Notes under the pieces: generated by a model
The model's input: the letters and a program-made list of their open reading frames with translations, nothing else
Told to the model about the DNA's origin: nothing
Database searches by the model: none
Shown here: piece by piece, positions 17,201 to 24,189 of the stretch
How positions within the stretch are numbered: position 1 is the first letter of the stretch
Layout: every line of letters begins with the position of its first letter
IMG/VR virus record: IMGVR_UViG_3300025467_000526
Span: 64,001-120,433 of that record
Strand: one strand, 5' to 3'
From: a virus
Length of the DNA: 56,433 bases
Position numbers and translations under genes: made by a program

Positions 17201-17653
17201 AATATAAAAGAAGCAAATTATTGGATTAGAAAAATGCGAGCAAACGAATTTATAAAAAAACAGTTGTCCGAAGGCGATATTCCAGCTAACGGTAAGAAAT
17301 TTGACAAAAGCGAAATGGATGCAGTTCGTGGAGCATTGAGTATGCCGGGCATCAGTATTAACAAAGCTAACGGTAATCCTTATTCTGGATATCGTTTTGG
17401 TATTGCTATGGCTGGCGCACACAGTAAAGCCAATCACGAACACCATCAAATAACTCCGCCAGCAGGACCTATGGCTGGGGATCCTTTGTTAACTGTGTTT
17501 GCTGATGAAGAATATGATATCATTAAAAATGCCGCTAAAATGGTAATGGCTGGTCCTATTGTTCAGCTTAGTGACATGCGTAGTCATGAATTACCCACAA
17601 CCAACAAAACAAGTCCTGTGGCTAATAAAAAACGTAACAAGTACGGTGTATAA
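14252..17653 (+). CDS. Giant (1133 aa) probable internal head protein with three nucleotidyl-transfer-like regions
   Basis: It starts at GTG. The N-terminus MFLRELFYR-x6-LNE|GG looks like a capsid-targeting leader with a protease site. Around residue 109 a GDIDTQ motif in an alpha/beta context resembles Pol-beta-type nucleotidyltransferases. A central region fits the covalent nucleotidyltransferase (ATP-dependent ligase) superfamily: KIDG (lysine 495, motif I), EVLFLPF, YEGIVI (Glu726, motif IV) and PIKI (motif V-like). At residues 781-784 HIGH, in VGHIGHEQLFDYTIKKA, is the signature of cytidylyltransferase/NMN-adenylyltransferase folds. The last 139 residues are homologous to the next gene and begin with an internal MRANEFIKKQLSEG, as if a formerly separate gene was fused. 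Activity is unproven. Confidence 0.8.
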   Translation: MFLRELFYRNHSALNEGGNLSIGDADSGEPVHYADKIDLAVHNRTYMVGLLNKLLHDINLAFHKQTRKNLWEPNLLKSKEFLSGSSLHFFNTEGISDEEFAKHKPRVGDIDTQCNRDLEPQVKEFLTKYTNKQIGDTTLLGFGSGNEQYNALFQFANPPIKIQIDFEFGEYEGGVPNDWFKFSHSSEWNDVSNNIKGVFHKYLYRALAGSIKVHAHLKSSEGRGKAKVTTVTPDHLSKYSFGVSGKQGGGLSEPYSPVVGDNDEPQELPHPENPQQQLPVMQVAKPETRVYDQHLHSQFKKLFLRNNPNAEPTPEDLKLQWSFLGTVDLIGKYLSKQEQHETVKRFFEICFEPGSQMIERDDPKSDADIKFAAIDQMLEKLNLTNMRSLAVDMAKEYEGEFLDLEKFKKSYQRTPDQAGKKIQYGRHRKDAIAGGTWPDWRKNSTEQIFEAEVKAQLRKNMPHMKDLKAIDFLDLVDELHDNGKFQLKNIPLNVKIDGFGGRFGKDSEGKPFMGTSNTPPRYEAGFLKYHQAKGTQDPEILGRAKKFDDLFNEMIKAVKLVDDAAGPELLMNKQVTCEVLFLPFATETEEGKLKFVGIHYNKLPRGVQLALVPFRVADATTGEDVPDAAKIIKTITSIGQQGSIMFISNALTQNKPLDVTEIINVLDNIDELKRIVSDTHGKRDRASVQLRKEVEEKLAPVKLELEKAIINDPNIVGKDLLGKDYEGIVINSRLGPIKITSQEQRDVISAKMAAKASARTERPRENSNKTAVVAIGSFVGHIGHEQLFDYTIKKAQQVGGDPYLFIGNAEGKNDPIPPNVKVQTWHKMYPNYAANISTVTHEGGTLIQKIKHELINPLPGKPPRYDNIIIMVGEDQAGLNMPAALMKAVNKFQGYEHVKVSLETTPRGTGMSFTQLRNILKDPKATPQQQLALWEKGFDVNKLGRAWIQHLMDLTRKGMGITTPKHTHHVQKPAIPAPEQEPLNIKEANYWIRKMRANEFIKKQLSEGDIPANGKKFDKSEMDAVRGALSMPGISINKANGNPYSGYRFGIAMAGAHSKANHEHHQITPPAGPMAGDPLLTVFADEEYDIIKNAAKMVMAGPIVQLSDMRSHELPTTNKTSPVANKKRNKYGV

Positions 17654-18177
17654 TGAGAGCGAAAGAATTCATAGTTGAACAATCTGTAAAACCAACAGAT
17701 TCTCCTGCCAAGGCTTCTAAAAAAGCCAAACAAACCCAGGTTGTCAAACCCTACGTGGCTAAAGATTTTCCTATGAAGAAAAAATTAGGCGATTTTGGTC
17801 TAGATCCACACGAAGCACATAGTCAAAGTCAAAGCAACACCGAATATGGTAGTACTAAAGGAGATGTACCTATAGAGGCCGTAGCGGCTATGCCGGGTGC
17901 ATTTAGTGTTCAAGATATTCCTAGCGATTTCTACAGCATGTATCGTATTGGAGTAGCTATTGCCGGCGGTGAAAGAAACGTGGCTTCAAAAGATAATTTT
18001 GGTAAGCATCCATTCTTTATGCCTTTTTCAGAACAAGAACATGCTAAAATTACCAAAGATATTAAACGTATCGGTCACGACATTGAATTACGAACAACTC
18101 CTGAAAGTTTAGAATTGTCGACTGTAAACCAAAAAAGTCCAGTAGCTAAACGCAAGCCAAACAAATACGGTGTATAA
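17653..18177 (+). CDS. Paralogue of the giant protein's C-terminal domain, probable packaged protein
   Basis: The N-terminus MRAKEFIVEQ matches the internal MRANEFIKKQ of the preceding protein and the T4 capsid-targeting pattern, with a protease site IVE|Q. The C-terminal half aligns with the end of the giant protein: MYRIGVAIAGGERN versus YRFGIAMAGAHSK, then SPVAKRKPNKYGV versus SPVANKKRNKYGV. So the two arose by duplication. The function of the domain is unknown. Start and stop codons overlap with both neighbours (TAATG), consistent with coupled late expression. Confidence 0.8.
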   Translation: MRAKEFIVEQSVKPTDSPAKASKKAKQTQVVKPYVAKDFPMKKKLGDFGLDPHEAHSQSQSNTEYGSTKGDVPIEAVAAMPGAFSVQDIPSDFYSMYRIGVAIAGGERNVASKDNFGKHPFFMPFSEQEHAKITKDIKRIGHDIELRTTPESLELSTVNQKSPVAKRKPNKYGV

Positions 18178-18617
18178 TGGAACATAACAAATATCATTTA
18201 GCCCTTAAAACAGCATTTGCCAGTGAATTTAGTTTTTATCTAAAAGCACACAACTTTCATTGGAACGTAGAAGGTCCATTGTTTGAAAGTCTACATGCAT
18301 TGTTTGAAAGAATTTATTTAGAAGTATACGGTAGTATCGACACATTTGCAGAACATTTACGTGCATTACAAATTTATGCACCAGGAAGTTTACAAAAGTT
18401 TAGTATGTTAACTAATGTACGTGATGAAAATGATGTTCCAGGATTTCACGAGATGCTGAGCGAATTGTTACAAGACAGCGAAAAAATGGCTAATATTTTC
18501 CGTATTACTTTTGAAATGGCAGAACAAAATGGCGATCATGGATTAAGCAATTTCTTAGCCGACCGTCAAGATGCACATAAAAAGCATAGCTGGATGTTAA
18601 GAGCGAGCTTGAAGTAA
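18177..18617 (+). CDS. dps: Dps-family ferritin-like DNA-protection protein
   Basis: Dps proteins form 12-subunit shells that oxidise and store iron and protect DNA from peroxide. The family core is present: KAHNFHWNVEGPLFESLHAL, then SIDTFAEHLRAL. The inter-subunit ferroxidase ligands of E. coli Dps (His51, His63, Asp67, Asp78, Glu82) correspond to His28, His40, Glu44, Asp55 and Glu59. At 146 residues it lacks the Lys-rich N-terminal tail used by E. coli Dps to bind DNA. It sits inside the block of probable head proteins, which raises the chance that it protects packaged DNA or works late in infection. Confidence 0.9.
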   Translation: MEHNKYHLALKTAFASEFSFYLKAHNFHWNVEGPLFESLHALFERIYLEVYGSIDTFAEHLRALQIYAPGSLQKFSMLTNVRDENDVPGFHEMLSELLQDSEKMANIFRITFEMAEQNGDHGLSNFLADRQDAHKKHSWMLRASLK

Positions 18618-18847
18618 TGGATGAACTAGCACGTCTTAAGAAGTTGGCAGGCATTAATGAATTTAAGGGCTTGCAACCTTATGGCGGAAGTAACATCAGT
18701 ATAACTGGTACAGAGAAACGCATTATCGAACGTGAACAAAATATACAACCTGGAACTGAAGAATGGTTCAAACTATGGTTTAGTTTACCTAAATTTATGG
18801 GTGGAGAACGTGCAGTAGGTAATGGGTTTAGAGGAATCAAAAAATGA
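18617..18847 (+). CDS. Small probable packaged protein
   Basis: A 76-residue basic protein beginning MDELARLKKLAGINEFKG; the amphipathic helix and the possible protease site INE|F fit the leader pattern of its neighbours. The remainder has Gly-rich stretches and an aromatic patch (EEWFKLWFSLPKFMGG). I recall similar short MxELxRLxxLAGI starts in marine T4-like phages. Its start overlaps the dps stop and its stop overlaps the next start, so it is part of one late operon. Confidence 0.7.
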   Translation: MDELARLKKLAGINEFKGLQPYGGSNISITGTEKRIIEREQNIQPGTEEWFKLWFSLPKFMGGERAVGNGFRGIKK

Positions 18848-19422
18848 AAATTAAAGAATTGTTAGAAGGCCCTTATGAAGATGGCGTAAATGATGGTAAA
18901 CGAGGTCATCGAAATCCACGTGCCAGTTCTATATATGGTCCTTCATCAGATCATTATGAAAAAGGTTACCAACACGGCGTCACCTTAGGAAAAAAAGAAG
19001 GTGAAGCAAACGTAAGAAGATATGAAGAGTGGCTTAAACCTTTTTCACATCTGTCAAATGAAGAACTTCACGACCTAGCAGAAAAATTTAGACGTAGTCC
19101 AGAAGATAGAATGGCAAATGGACAACCGTATCCATATAACAGTAAATTTCAAGCAATACATCAAGTATTAGGTCAGCGAAGACACAATCCAAATTATGGG
19201 TTAGATGCTAAACATGGTGTAGCGGAATCAGCTAGTGCAGGTGCTACAAGTAGTGCTAGTATTGCCAGTGTTCCTAACCCTAATTACGCCAATAATGCTA
19301 ATAAAAAACCTGTAAAAAGCGTTAGTGCCCTTGATCAAAATAGTGTAAGTTTATTTGGCGCACCTATGGAAACCATGAAAAACAAAACAGGTAAAAAGTT
19401 AGCAATAATCAAAAGACGCTAA
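18844..19422 (+). CDS. Probable packaged head protein with leader MKIKELLEG
   Basis: The N-terminus MKIKELLEG repeats the capsid-targeting-like pattern with a possible cut LLE|G. Residues 10-60 contain Gly-Tyr/Gly-rich units (DGVNDGKRG, KGYQHGVTLGKKEGE), then a helical charged part, and a low-complexity Ala/Ser/Asn linker (SAGATSSASIAS) seen in other phage internal proteins. A second possible cut is VAE|S before the linker. The C-terminus is basic (KKLAIIKRR). The structural role is inferred from pattern and position. Confidence 0.75.
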   Translation: MKIKELLEGPYEDGVNDGKRGHRNPRASSIYGPSSDHYEKGYQHGVTLGKKEGEANVRRYEEWLKPFSHLSNEELHDLAEKFRRSPEDRMANGQPYPYNSKFQAIHQVLGQRRHNPNYGLDAKHGVAESASAGATSSASIASVPNPNYANNANKKPVKSVSALDQNSVSLFGAPMETMKNKTGKKLAIIKRR

Positions 19423-19425
19423 ATA
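19418..19425 (+). promoter_or_regulatory. T4-type late promoter for the Lys/Glu-rich core protein
   Basis: GCTAAATA followed by TATAA resembles the late element TATAAATA (six of eight). It overlaps the upstream stop codon. A CGGAG ribosome-binding site lies between it and the ATG at 19451. Confidence 0.5.
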
Positions 19426-19450
19426 TATAAAGATAACGGAGTTACATAAC

Positions 19451-20935
19451 ATGTCAGATTTAGATCAATTGAACCCAGGAATGGGCACAGCAGAAGCAGG
19501 GGCAGAAATGCCAGGCGATACTGCCGGTGGTCAAGAGCATCATCTAGAACTATCCCCTGAAGACAAACAGCAACAGGGCAAAATGGCCAAGGCCGATTTA
19601 TATAAATTAGCCAGCTATTCACACAAATTATTCAAACAGTTACACGATGATGACGAATTAGAAAACTGGGTTGAAGCCAAGATTACTAAAGCGGCAGACT
19701 ATATTGCTACTGTATATCACTATTTAGAATATGAAATGAAAGTAAACGAATTCGGCAAACATTTGAATGATGCTGAGATCACCAATGAGCAACGTGCTCA
19801 TATGGAAACTATGCTATCGGAGGCAAAAATGAAGATTGCTGAATTAAAGAAAACTCAAGCTGTTAAAATGTTAATGCGTGAAGAAAAATCATCAACTGGT
19901 GGAGATATTGATCGTTCAAAGCCAGGTGTAGTAAAACACAAACATAATCCAGATCGTTTCAGTGATGAGCCACACTCTGAGCCAGCAAGCAAAGCCAAAG
20001 GTCAATCAAGTGCTGAAAAGAAAGCTGGTCGTGATATGGATAAAGAAGAAAACAAACGTGGTAAAGAATGGGAAAAGAAATATCCTGGATCACGTCATAT
20101 TTACAAAGCTAAAGATGACAGTGATGATGGCATTGATGAAAGCATGGAAGATTGCGAGCATTGTGGCGGTTCAGGACAAGTTGCAAAAACTCCTCCTAAA
20201 GCACATCCAGATCATGCAGAAAAAATTAACAAGTATAAAACATTAAAGAACGCTGTTAAAGCTATTGTAAACGATCATAGCGAAGATGGTGAAATGGTTC
20301 CAGAAGGTAAAAAATCTAAGCCAGACTTTTTAGATTTAGACAAAGACGGTAACAAAAAAGAGCCAATGAAGAAGGCTGCCGCTGACAAGAAAAAAATGTC
20401 AGAAGCTAAAGCTAAGTGTTGCTGTGAAGAAAAAGGTAAAGCTAAATGCCCAGTTCACGGTAAAGTTGAAGAAAGCAAACCAAGTGCTGGATTGAGTGCC
20501 GCTAAGAAATCTGCTACAGTTAAGAAAGCTAAGTCCGGTGGAGACATTGGTAAACCAGGTAAGAACTTTGATAAGCTAGCTAAGAAAGCTGGTGGTGGTG
20601 AGAAAGGTGAAAAGATTGCCGCTGCCGCTATGTGGAAGAACATCAAAGAAACTACTGCATATATCGAAGAAAAGAAAGCAATTGAAAAGAAAGCTGACAA
20701 AGATTACGATGGAGATGGCAAAGTAGAATCTCCTAAAGATGAAGTTTGGGGTTCACGTGCAAAAGCCGCCGCTAAAGCAGGACATCCATTTGGTAAAAAA
20801 GAAACTGTTAAAGAATCTACAGAAGTAGATCGTATGCGTGAATTAACAGGTCGTCTGAATCGTAATGAAAACATTATCAACGAATCACGCGAAGCTGATA
20901 CTTTCCGTAAATTAACAAACATTCTTAAAGGGTAA
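19451..20935 (+). CDS. Lys/Glu-rich head core or internal virion protein with EF-hand-like loops and Cys clusters
   Basis: The 494-residue protein is dominated by Lys, Glu, Asp and Ala. Residues 45-115 form a helical domain (ADLYKLASYSHKLFKQLHDD, AADYIATVYHYLEYEM) that I recall from marine T4-like phages. Two calcium-loop-like segments are seen, DLDKDGNKKEP and DKDYDGDGKVESPKDE, plus CEHCGGSGQ (a DnaJ-like zinc knuckle half) and a CCCEEKGKAKCPVHG cluster. Several (I/L/M)xE|(S/A) sites (MLSE|A, IINE|S, KMSE|A) suit prohead protease processing. This suggests a scaffold/core or packaged DNA-binding protein. Confidence 0.85.
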   Translation: MSDLDQLNPGMGTAEAGAEMPGDTAGGQEHHLELSPEDKQQQGKMAKADLYKLASYSHKLFKQLHDDDELENWVEAKITKAADYIATVYHYLEYEMKVNEFGKHLNDAEITNEQRAHMETMLSEAKMKIAELKKTQAVKMLMREEKSSTGGDIDRSKPGVVKHKHNPDRFSDEPHSEPASKAKGQSSAEKKAGRDMDKEENKRGKEWEKKYPGSRHIYKAKDDSDDGIDESMEDCEHCGGSGQVAKTPPKAHPDHAEKINKYKTLKNAVKAIVNDHSEDGEMVPEGKKSKPDFLDLDKDGNKKEPMKKAAADKKKMSEAKAKCCCEEKGKAKCPVHGKVEESKPSAGLSAAKKSATVKKAKSGGDIGKPGKNFDKLAKKAGGGEKGEKIAAAAMWKNIKETTAYIEEKKAIEKKADKDYDGDGKVESPKDEVWGSRAKAAAKAGHPFGKKETVKESTEVDRMRELTGRLNRNENIINESREADTFRKLTNILKG

Positions 20936-20940
20936 TACCC

Positions 20941-22650
20941 GTGGACATGAAGCGTATCCTACAGGCTATGGATGGAGTTGCTACCAAGCCTGTAGTAGGC
21001 GCTAATGAAATGTCTAAATTTCTTCGTATTGTTAACGAAGACCCATATCAACGTTCAGGCGAATACGTCGACCTCGACGATCCTAAATACAAAAATGCTG
21101 TAGATGCAAGAGGCGGCCAAGTTCAAGGCGGTTCCGGCGAATGGGGCATGCAACAAATGTATCATGGATTCGGTTATTGTACTCAAGATAGTACAATGCG
21201 AGCTCAAGAACTTGCTAAGGCTATGAAAATAGACTGGAACAAAATTGGGCAGGAACTAGATGCATACAATAAGGACCATGTTAAAAAAGGTTCTAGATAT
21301 GTACGATATGCAACTTTAAACACAATACCAACTGAGCTCCTTGTCGATGGCGAATGGATTCCTATTCCTAAAAATCTTTATACTGGCGCTGAACGTGAAG
21401 TATTAGCAATGGGCGGTAGTACTGAACTTGATAGAATTGGAATGGATGATCCTGGAGTGGGTTGCGAGGACGATGCCCCGTTAGGGAAAGCACATCCTCT
21501 ACGTGGCAATCGTTATATCAAACCAGGAACTAAATTATTTTCCAAAGATCAAAATGGGCAACCTAATCAAAGTGCATCACCTACCGGTACTACTGCTCCG
21601 GCAGATCCTAAGATCATGCAGTTACAAAAAGAATTAATATCCGCGGGAGAACGCGGAAAACTAGGTCCATTTGGACCAAATCATGATGGAGTCGATGGAG
21701 TAATGGGAAAATATACTAAGGCCGCTATAAGTCGTCATCCTGATATTGCAAAGAAATATTTTCCAACAAGTACAGATGAAAGTATAAACAAATTTTTATC
21801 TATCATTGACAAAAATGATGTCAAAATTTTAAAAGAAGAAGTTAACAATAACACAGTTTTAAACGAAGGTGCCAATCCTCATAAAGTGTCATTGCCGGTA
21901 CAAATGGCGATGCAACACTATCAAGCACCGAAAGAAACTGTTATTTCAAAACCAACTGTTCTTAAATCTTATTTTAAAGAAGTTGAAGACCAACATTTAG
22001 AAGCTGTTACAGAAAAGAAACAACTAATGCGTCAGTACGCTAGCCATATTGCCGAACGTGTTTTAATGAAAGAATCCGCTAGTTCTAAAAAGCAGGATGT
22101 AGCAGAAGTTAAACAACGATTAGATGCTAAATGCTGGACAGGCAAACACAAAGAAGGCACCAAGATTAAAGGCGGTGTTCGTGTTAATAACTGTGTACCA
22201 AACGAAAGTGTTATTAGTGAAAAAAGTACTACAGAAAAACAAGCACGTACTATGGCCGCTGCCGCACATAATCCAGAGTTTGCTAAAAAATTAGGTATTA
22301 AATCTAGTGTTGCTAAAGAGTTTAATAAAGCCGATACAGGTACTAAAAAACTAAGCAATGCTATGAAGCATAAGAAGAAAGTTAAAGAAGATCAAAATTC
22401 AGATCACAGAATAGGGTTCGATCCTATGGGAGCAACTCCAGGAGTAATGGATGCAAAAGATGCTACACCAAGCGGCGGACATCTTAATTTAGAAGACGCT
22501 CAGTCAAAACTACATCCAACCAAACGTTATCGTATGATGCGCCGATTGAGCAAAAAAGGCGGTTACGATTTAAGTCATTTAGAACTTGCAAGCGATGAAG
22601 AACTACATCATCTATACGCACAGCATGGTTTAAAAGAAATCAGAAAATAA
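20941..22650 (+). CDS. Probable processed internal virion protein with peptidoglycan-binding-like segment
   Basis: A modular 569-residue protein. The N-terminal part contains KFLRIVNEDPY, a leader-like sequence, near residue 30. Residues 225-265 (LQKELISAG, then DGVDGVMGKYTKAAI) resemble PG_binding_1 domains, which could help wall attachment during entry. Later come a KGGVRVNNCVP motif, a KQARTMAAAAHNPEFAKKLG motif and a C-terminal helical pair, all recurring in phage internal proteins. Candidate protease cuts include VLNE|G and VISE|K. Start is GTG 20941 or ATG 20947; neither has a clear ribosome-binding site. Injection with DNA is a hypothesis. Confidence 0.8.
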   Translation: MDMKRILQAMDGVATKPVVGANEMSKFLRIVNEDPYQRSGEYVDLDDPKYKNAVDARGGQVQGGSGEWGMQQMYHGFGYCTQDSTMRAQELAKAMKIDWNKIGQELDAYNKDHVKKGSRYVRYATLNTIPTELLVDGEWIPIPKNLYTGAEREVLAMGGSTELDRIGMDDPGVGCEDDAPLGKAHPLRGNRYIKPGTKLFSKDQNGQPNQSASPTGTTAPADPKIMQLQKELISAGERGKLGPFGPNHDGVDGVMGKYTKAAISRHPDIAKKYFPTSTDESINKFLSIIDKNDVKILKEEVNNNTVLNEGANPHKVSLPVQMAMQHYQAPKETVISKPTVLKSYFKEVEDQHLEAVTEKKQLMRQYASHIAERVLMKESASSKKQDVAEVKQRLDAKCWTGKHKEGTKIKGGVRVNNCVPNESVISEKSTTEKQARTMAAAAHNPEFAKKLGIKSSVAKEFNKADTGTKKLSNAMKHKKKVKEDQNSDHRIGFDPMGATPGVMDAKDATPSGGHLNLEDAQSKLHPTKRYRMMRRLSKKGGYDLSHLELASDEELHHLYAQHGLKEIRK

Positions 22651-22662
22651 TCTAGTCTCTTT

Positions 22663-22685
22663 CATACACTGATAATTAGTGTATG
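22663..22685 (+). promoter_or_regulatory. 8-bp hairpin that encloses the start codon of the following gene
   Basis: CATACACT (22663-22670) pairs perfectly with AGTGTATG (22678-22685), and the last three bases are the ATG of the oxygenase gene. No ribosome-binding site is seen upstream of that ATG. It may be a translational block or simply a terminator-like end of the previous transcript, though no T run follows. Confidence 0.5.
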
Positions 22686-23282
22686 TACAAGAAAATCTCC
22701 AATAACACATATCAACGTTTACGCTATTTCCCAACCTATGCGTTGGACGATACTGTTTTTACGCTAAAAGAATTAGATCAAATTATAGAGCATACTTCCA
22801 AATTAGGATTAATGCCAGGAATAGATCGAGGAAACGTAAGAAAGAGTGATATAAATTTTATGCATCCTAACAAAGATAACTATTGGATCTTTGAAAGATT
22901 CAACGATGCACTGGATTATATGAATGAAAAATATTTCAATTTTGACATAAACGGTTACGAGTTCATACAATATTCAACTTATGAAGCTGATAAAGATGGA
23001 AGATATGATTTTCACATAGACATGGCGTTAGGTGAAATGATGAAAGATTGGCATGAAAATAGAAAATTGTCCATGACATTATTATTAAACGAACCTGGAG
23101 TCGATTTTGAAGGCGGAGATTTTGAATTTAATACATGTGGGGATAATAGAACCGAAAGACCAAAAATGCGTAAAGGTGCTTTGATTTTATTTCCAAGTTT
23201 TATGATGCATCGTGTTACACCCGTTACAAAGGGTATTAGAAAAAGTTTAGTTATTTGGTTAACCGGACCAAAATTTAAATAA
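22683..23282 (+). CDS. 2OG-Fe(II) oxygenase, prolyl-4-hydroxylase-like
   Basis: These enzymes use Fe(II), 2-oxoglutarate and oxygen to hydroxylate proteins or nucleobases. The double-stranded beta-helix signature is intact: HID (iron ligands His and Asp) in YDFHIDMALGEM, a distal His in FMMHRVTPVT and the 2-oxoglutarate-binding Arg in KGIRKSLVIWLTGP. The 199 residues fit a single PKHD-type domain. The substrate is unknown. The start codon is buried in a hairpin, and this gene stands between the head block and dsbA, so it may be controlled separately. Confidence 0.85.
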   Translation: MYKKISNNTYQRLRYFPTYALDDTVFTLKELDQIIEHTSKLGLMPGIDRGNVRKSDINFMHPNKDNYWIFERFNDALDYMNEKYFNFDINGYEFIQYSTYEADKDGRYDFHIDMALGEMMKDWHENRKLSMTLLLNEPGVDFEGGDFEFNTCGDNRTERPKMRKGALILFPSFMMHRVTPVTKGIRKSLVIWLTGPKFK

Positions 23283-23302
23283 AAAAAGTGTTGCTCTTAA
23301 GC

Positions 23303-23319
23303 AATAAATACTTTATAAT
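23303..23319 (+). promoter_or_regulatory. Late promoter with adjacent -10-like sequence for the dsbA-like gene
   Basis: AATAAATACT matches the T4 late element in seven of eight bases. A perfect TATAAT follows at 23314-23319 with only a weak -35 (TTGCTC) 17 bases before it, so early and late RNA polymerase might both start here. TTGCT and AGCAA also form a short hairpin just upstream. Confidence 0.5.
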
Positions 23320-23339
23320 AGGCATATAAGGAGAGAACT

Positions 23340-23597
23340 ATGGCAGGCAGAAATTATGGCGCAGAAGAAAAAGCAAAATTAGAACGACTAATTAGCGAGG
23401 GTTCTACTGTATTACGTGAAGTAGAAGATTTGCAAGAAGGCTTAAAAGAAACTGTTAAAGCAGTTGCCGAAGAATTACAAATTAAACCTAGCGTTATTAA
23501 CAAGGCTATCAAGATTGCTCATAAAGGCGATTGGCAACAATATAACGAAGACTGGGAAGAAATTGAAGCAATTTTGGATATTACAAAACGTATTTAA
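23340..23597 (+). CDS. dsbA: DsbA-like double-stranded DNA-binding protein
   Basis: T4 DsbA is a small dsDNA-binding protein (89 residues) that stimulates late transcription. This 85-residue protein has the same size and charge pattern and contains LKETVKAVAEELQIKPSVIN, which resembles the DsbA-like proteins of cyanophages as I recall them (DIKPAVLNKAI). A late-type promoter and a strong AAGGAG site precede it. The body is likely all helical. The resemblance is by eye, and direct alignment to T4 DsbA is weak. Confidence 0.7.
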   Translation: MAGRNYGAEEKAKLERLISEGSTVLREVEDLQEGLKETVKAVAEELQIKPSVINKAIKIAHKGDWQQYNEDWEEIEAILDITKRI

Positions 23598-23599
23598 AT

Positions 23600-24121
23600 A
23601 TGCGAGTAGTACAACAGCCCAGTGCATTTTTAATTACTAAACTAGATCAGCACGAACTAATTAAAGAACACTTGCTTGAATCAATTAGTAAGTTAGGTGA
23701 ACATAGTATTATTGAAGAGAATGGATTGATTCCACAACGTATTTCAAATACTGACTGGGGTCAATCATTAAATTCGACATATTTTAATATAATGAGTCCG
23801 TTGCTCAAAGAGCATTGTAGACAAGTTAAAAATATGTTAAAATTACCATTTAATATTGATTGTATCGATTATTGGTTTCAACAATATCGTACAGGAGATT
23901 ATCACAGTTGGCATAGTCATGCTAATTGTCTATATTCGAATGTATACTATTTAGATTTACCAGAAGGCTCAAGTAAAACAACTTTTAAATTTATTGACGA
24001 AGAATTCGAAGTAGAAGTAACCGAAGGCGATATATTAACTTTTCCAGGGTCAGTGCTACATTGTAGTAAACCAAATAAAAGTGAACAGACAAAAACTGTT
24101 ATTGCTTTCAACACAAGATAA
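23600..24121 (+). CDS. 2OG-Fe(II) oxygenase-like (cupin-fold) protein
   Basis: A 173-residue beta-helix protein of the family I know as 2OG-FeII_Oxy_5: WFQQYRTGDYHSWHSHAN, then SNVYYLDLP, EGDILTFPGSVLHCS with the distal His, and KTVIAFN at the usual place of the Arg/Lys strand. The proximal motif is HSH rather than the classical H-x-D, as in other members of this family, so metal binding by two or three His is likely but the reaction is unknown. It begins two bases after dsbA. Phages often carry several such enzymes; substrate unknown. Confidence 0.75.
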   Translation: MRVVQQPSAFLITKLDQHELIKEHLLESISKLGEHSIIEENGLIPQRISNTDWGQSLNSTYFNIMSPLLKEHCRQVKNMLKLPFNIDCIDYWFQQYRTGDYHSWHSHANCLYSNVYYLDLPEGSSKTTFKFIDEEFEVEVTEGDILTFPGSVLHCSKPNKSEQTKTVIAFNTR

Positions 24122-24156
24122 AGGTCCAGCGAGCCAACAAATCGCACATGGGTATT

Positions 24157-24174
24157 TGCAAGCCTTAAATTGCA
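24157..24174 (+). promoter_or_regulatory. Hairpin shaped like the T4 gp43 autogenous translational operator
   Basis: TGCAA pairs with TTGCA (5 bp) around the 8-base loop GCCTTAAA, and the hairpin ends one base before GGAG, the polymerase ribosome-binding site. The T4/RB69 gp43 operator is also a 5-bp stem with an 8-base loop next to the ribosome-binding site, although its loop sequence differs. Repression of translation by the polymerase is inferred. Confidence 0.5.
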
Positions 24175-24189
24175 TGGAGAAAAAAATTT

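Noticed and set aside
23600-24121. Classical 2OG-Fe(II) oxygenase with H-x-D
   Set aside because: The proximal motif is HSH; it is kept as a member of the wider family but not claimed as a proven dioxygenase.
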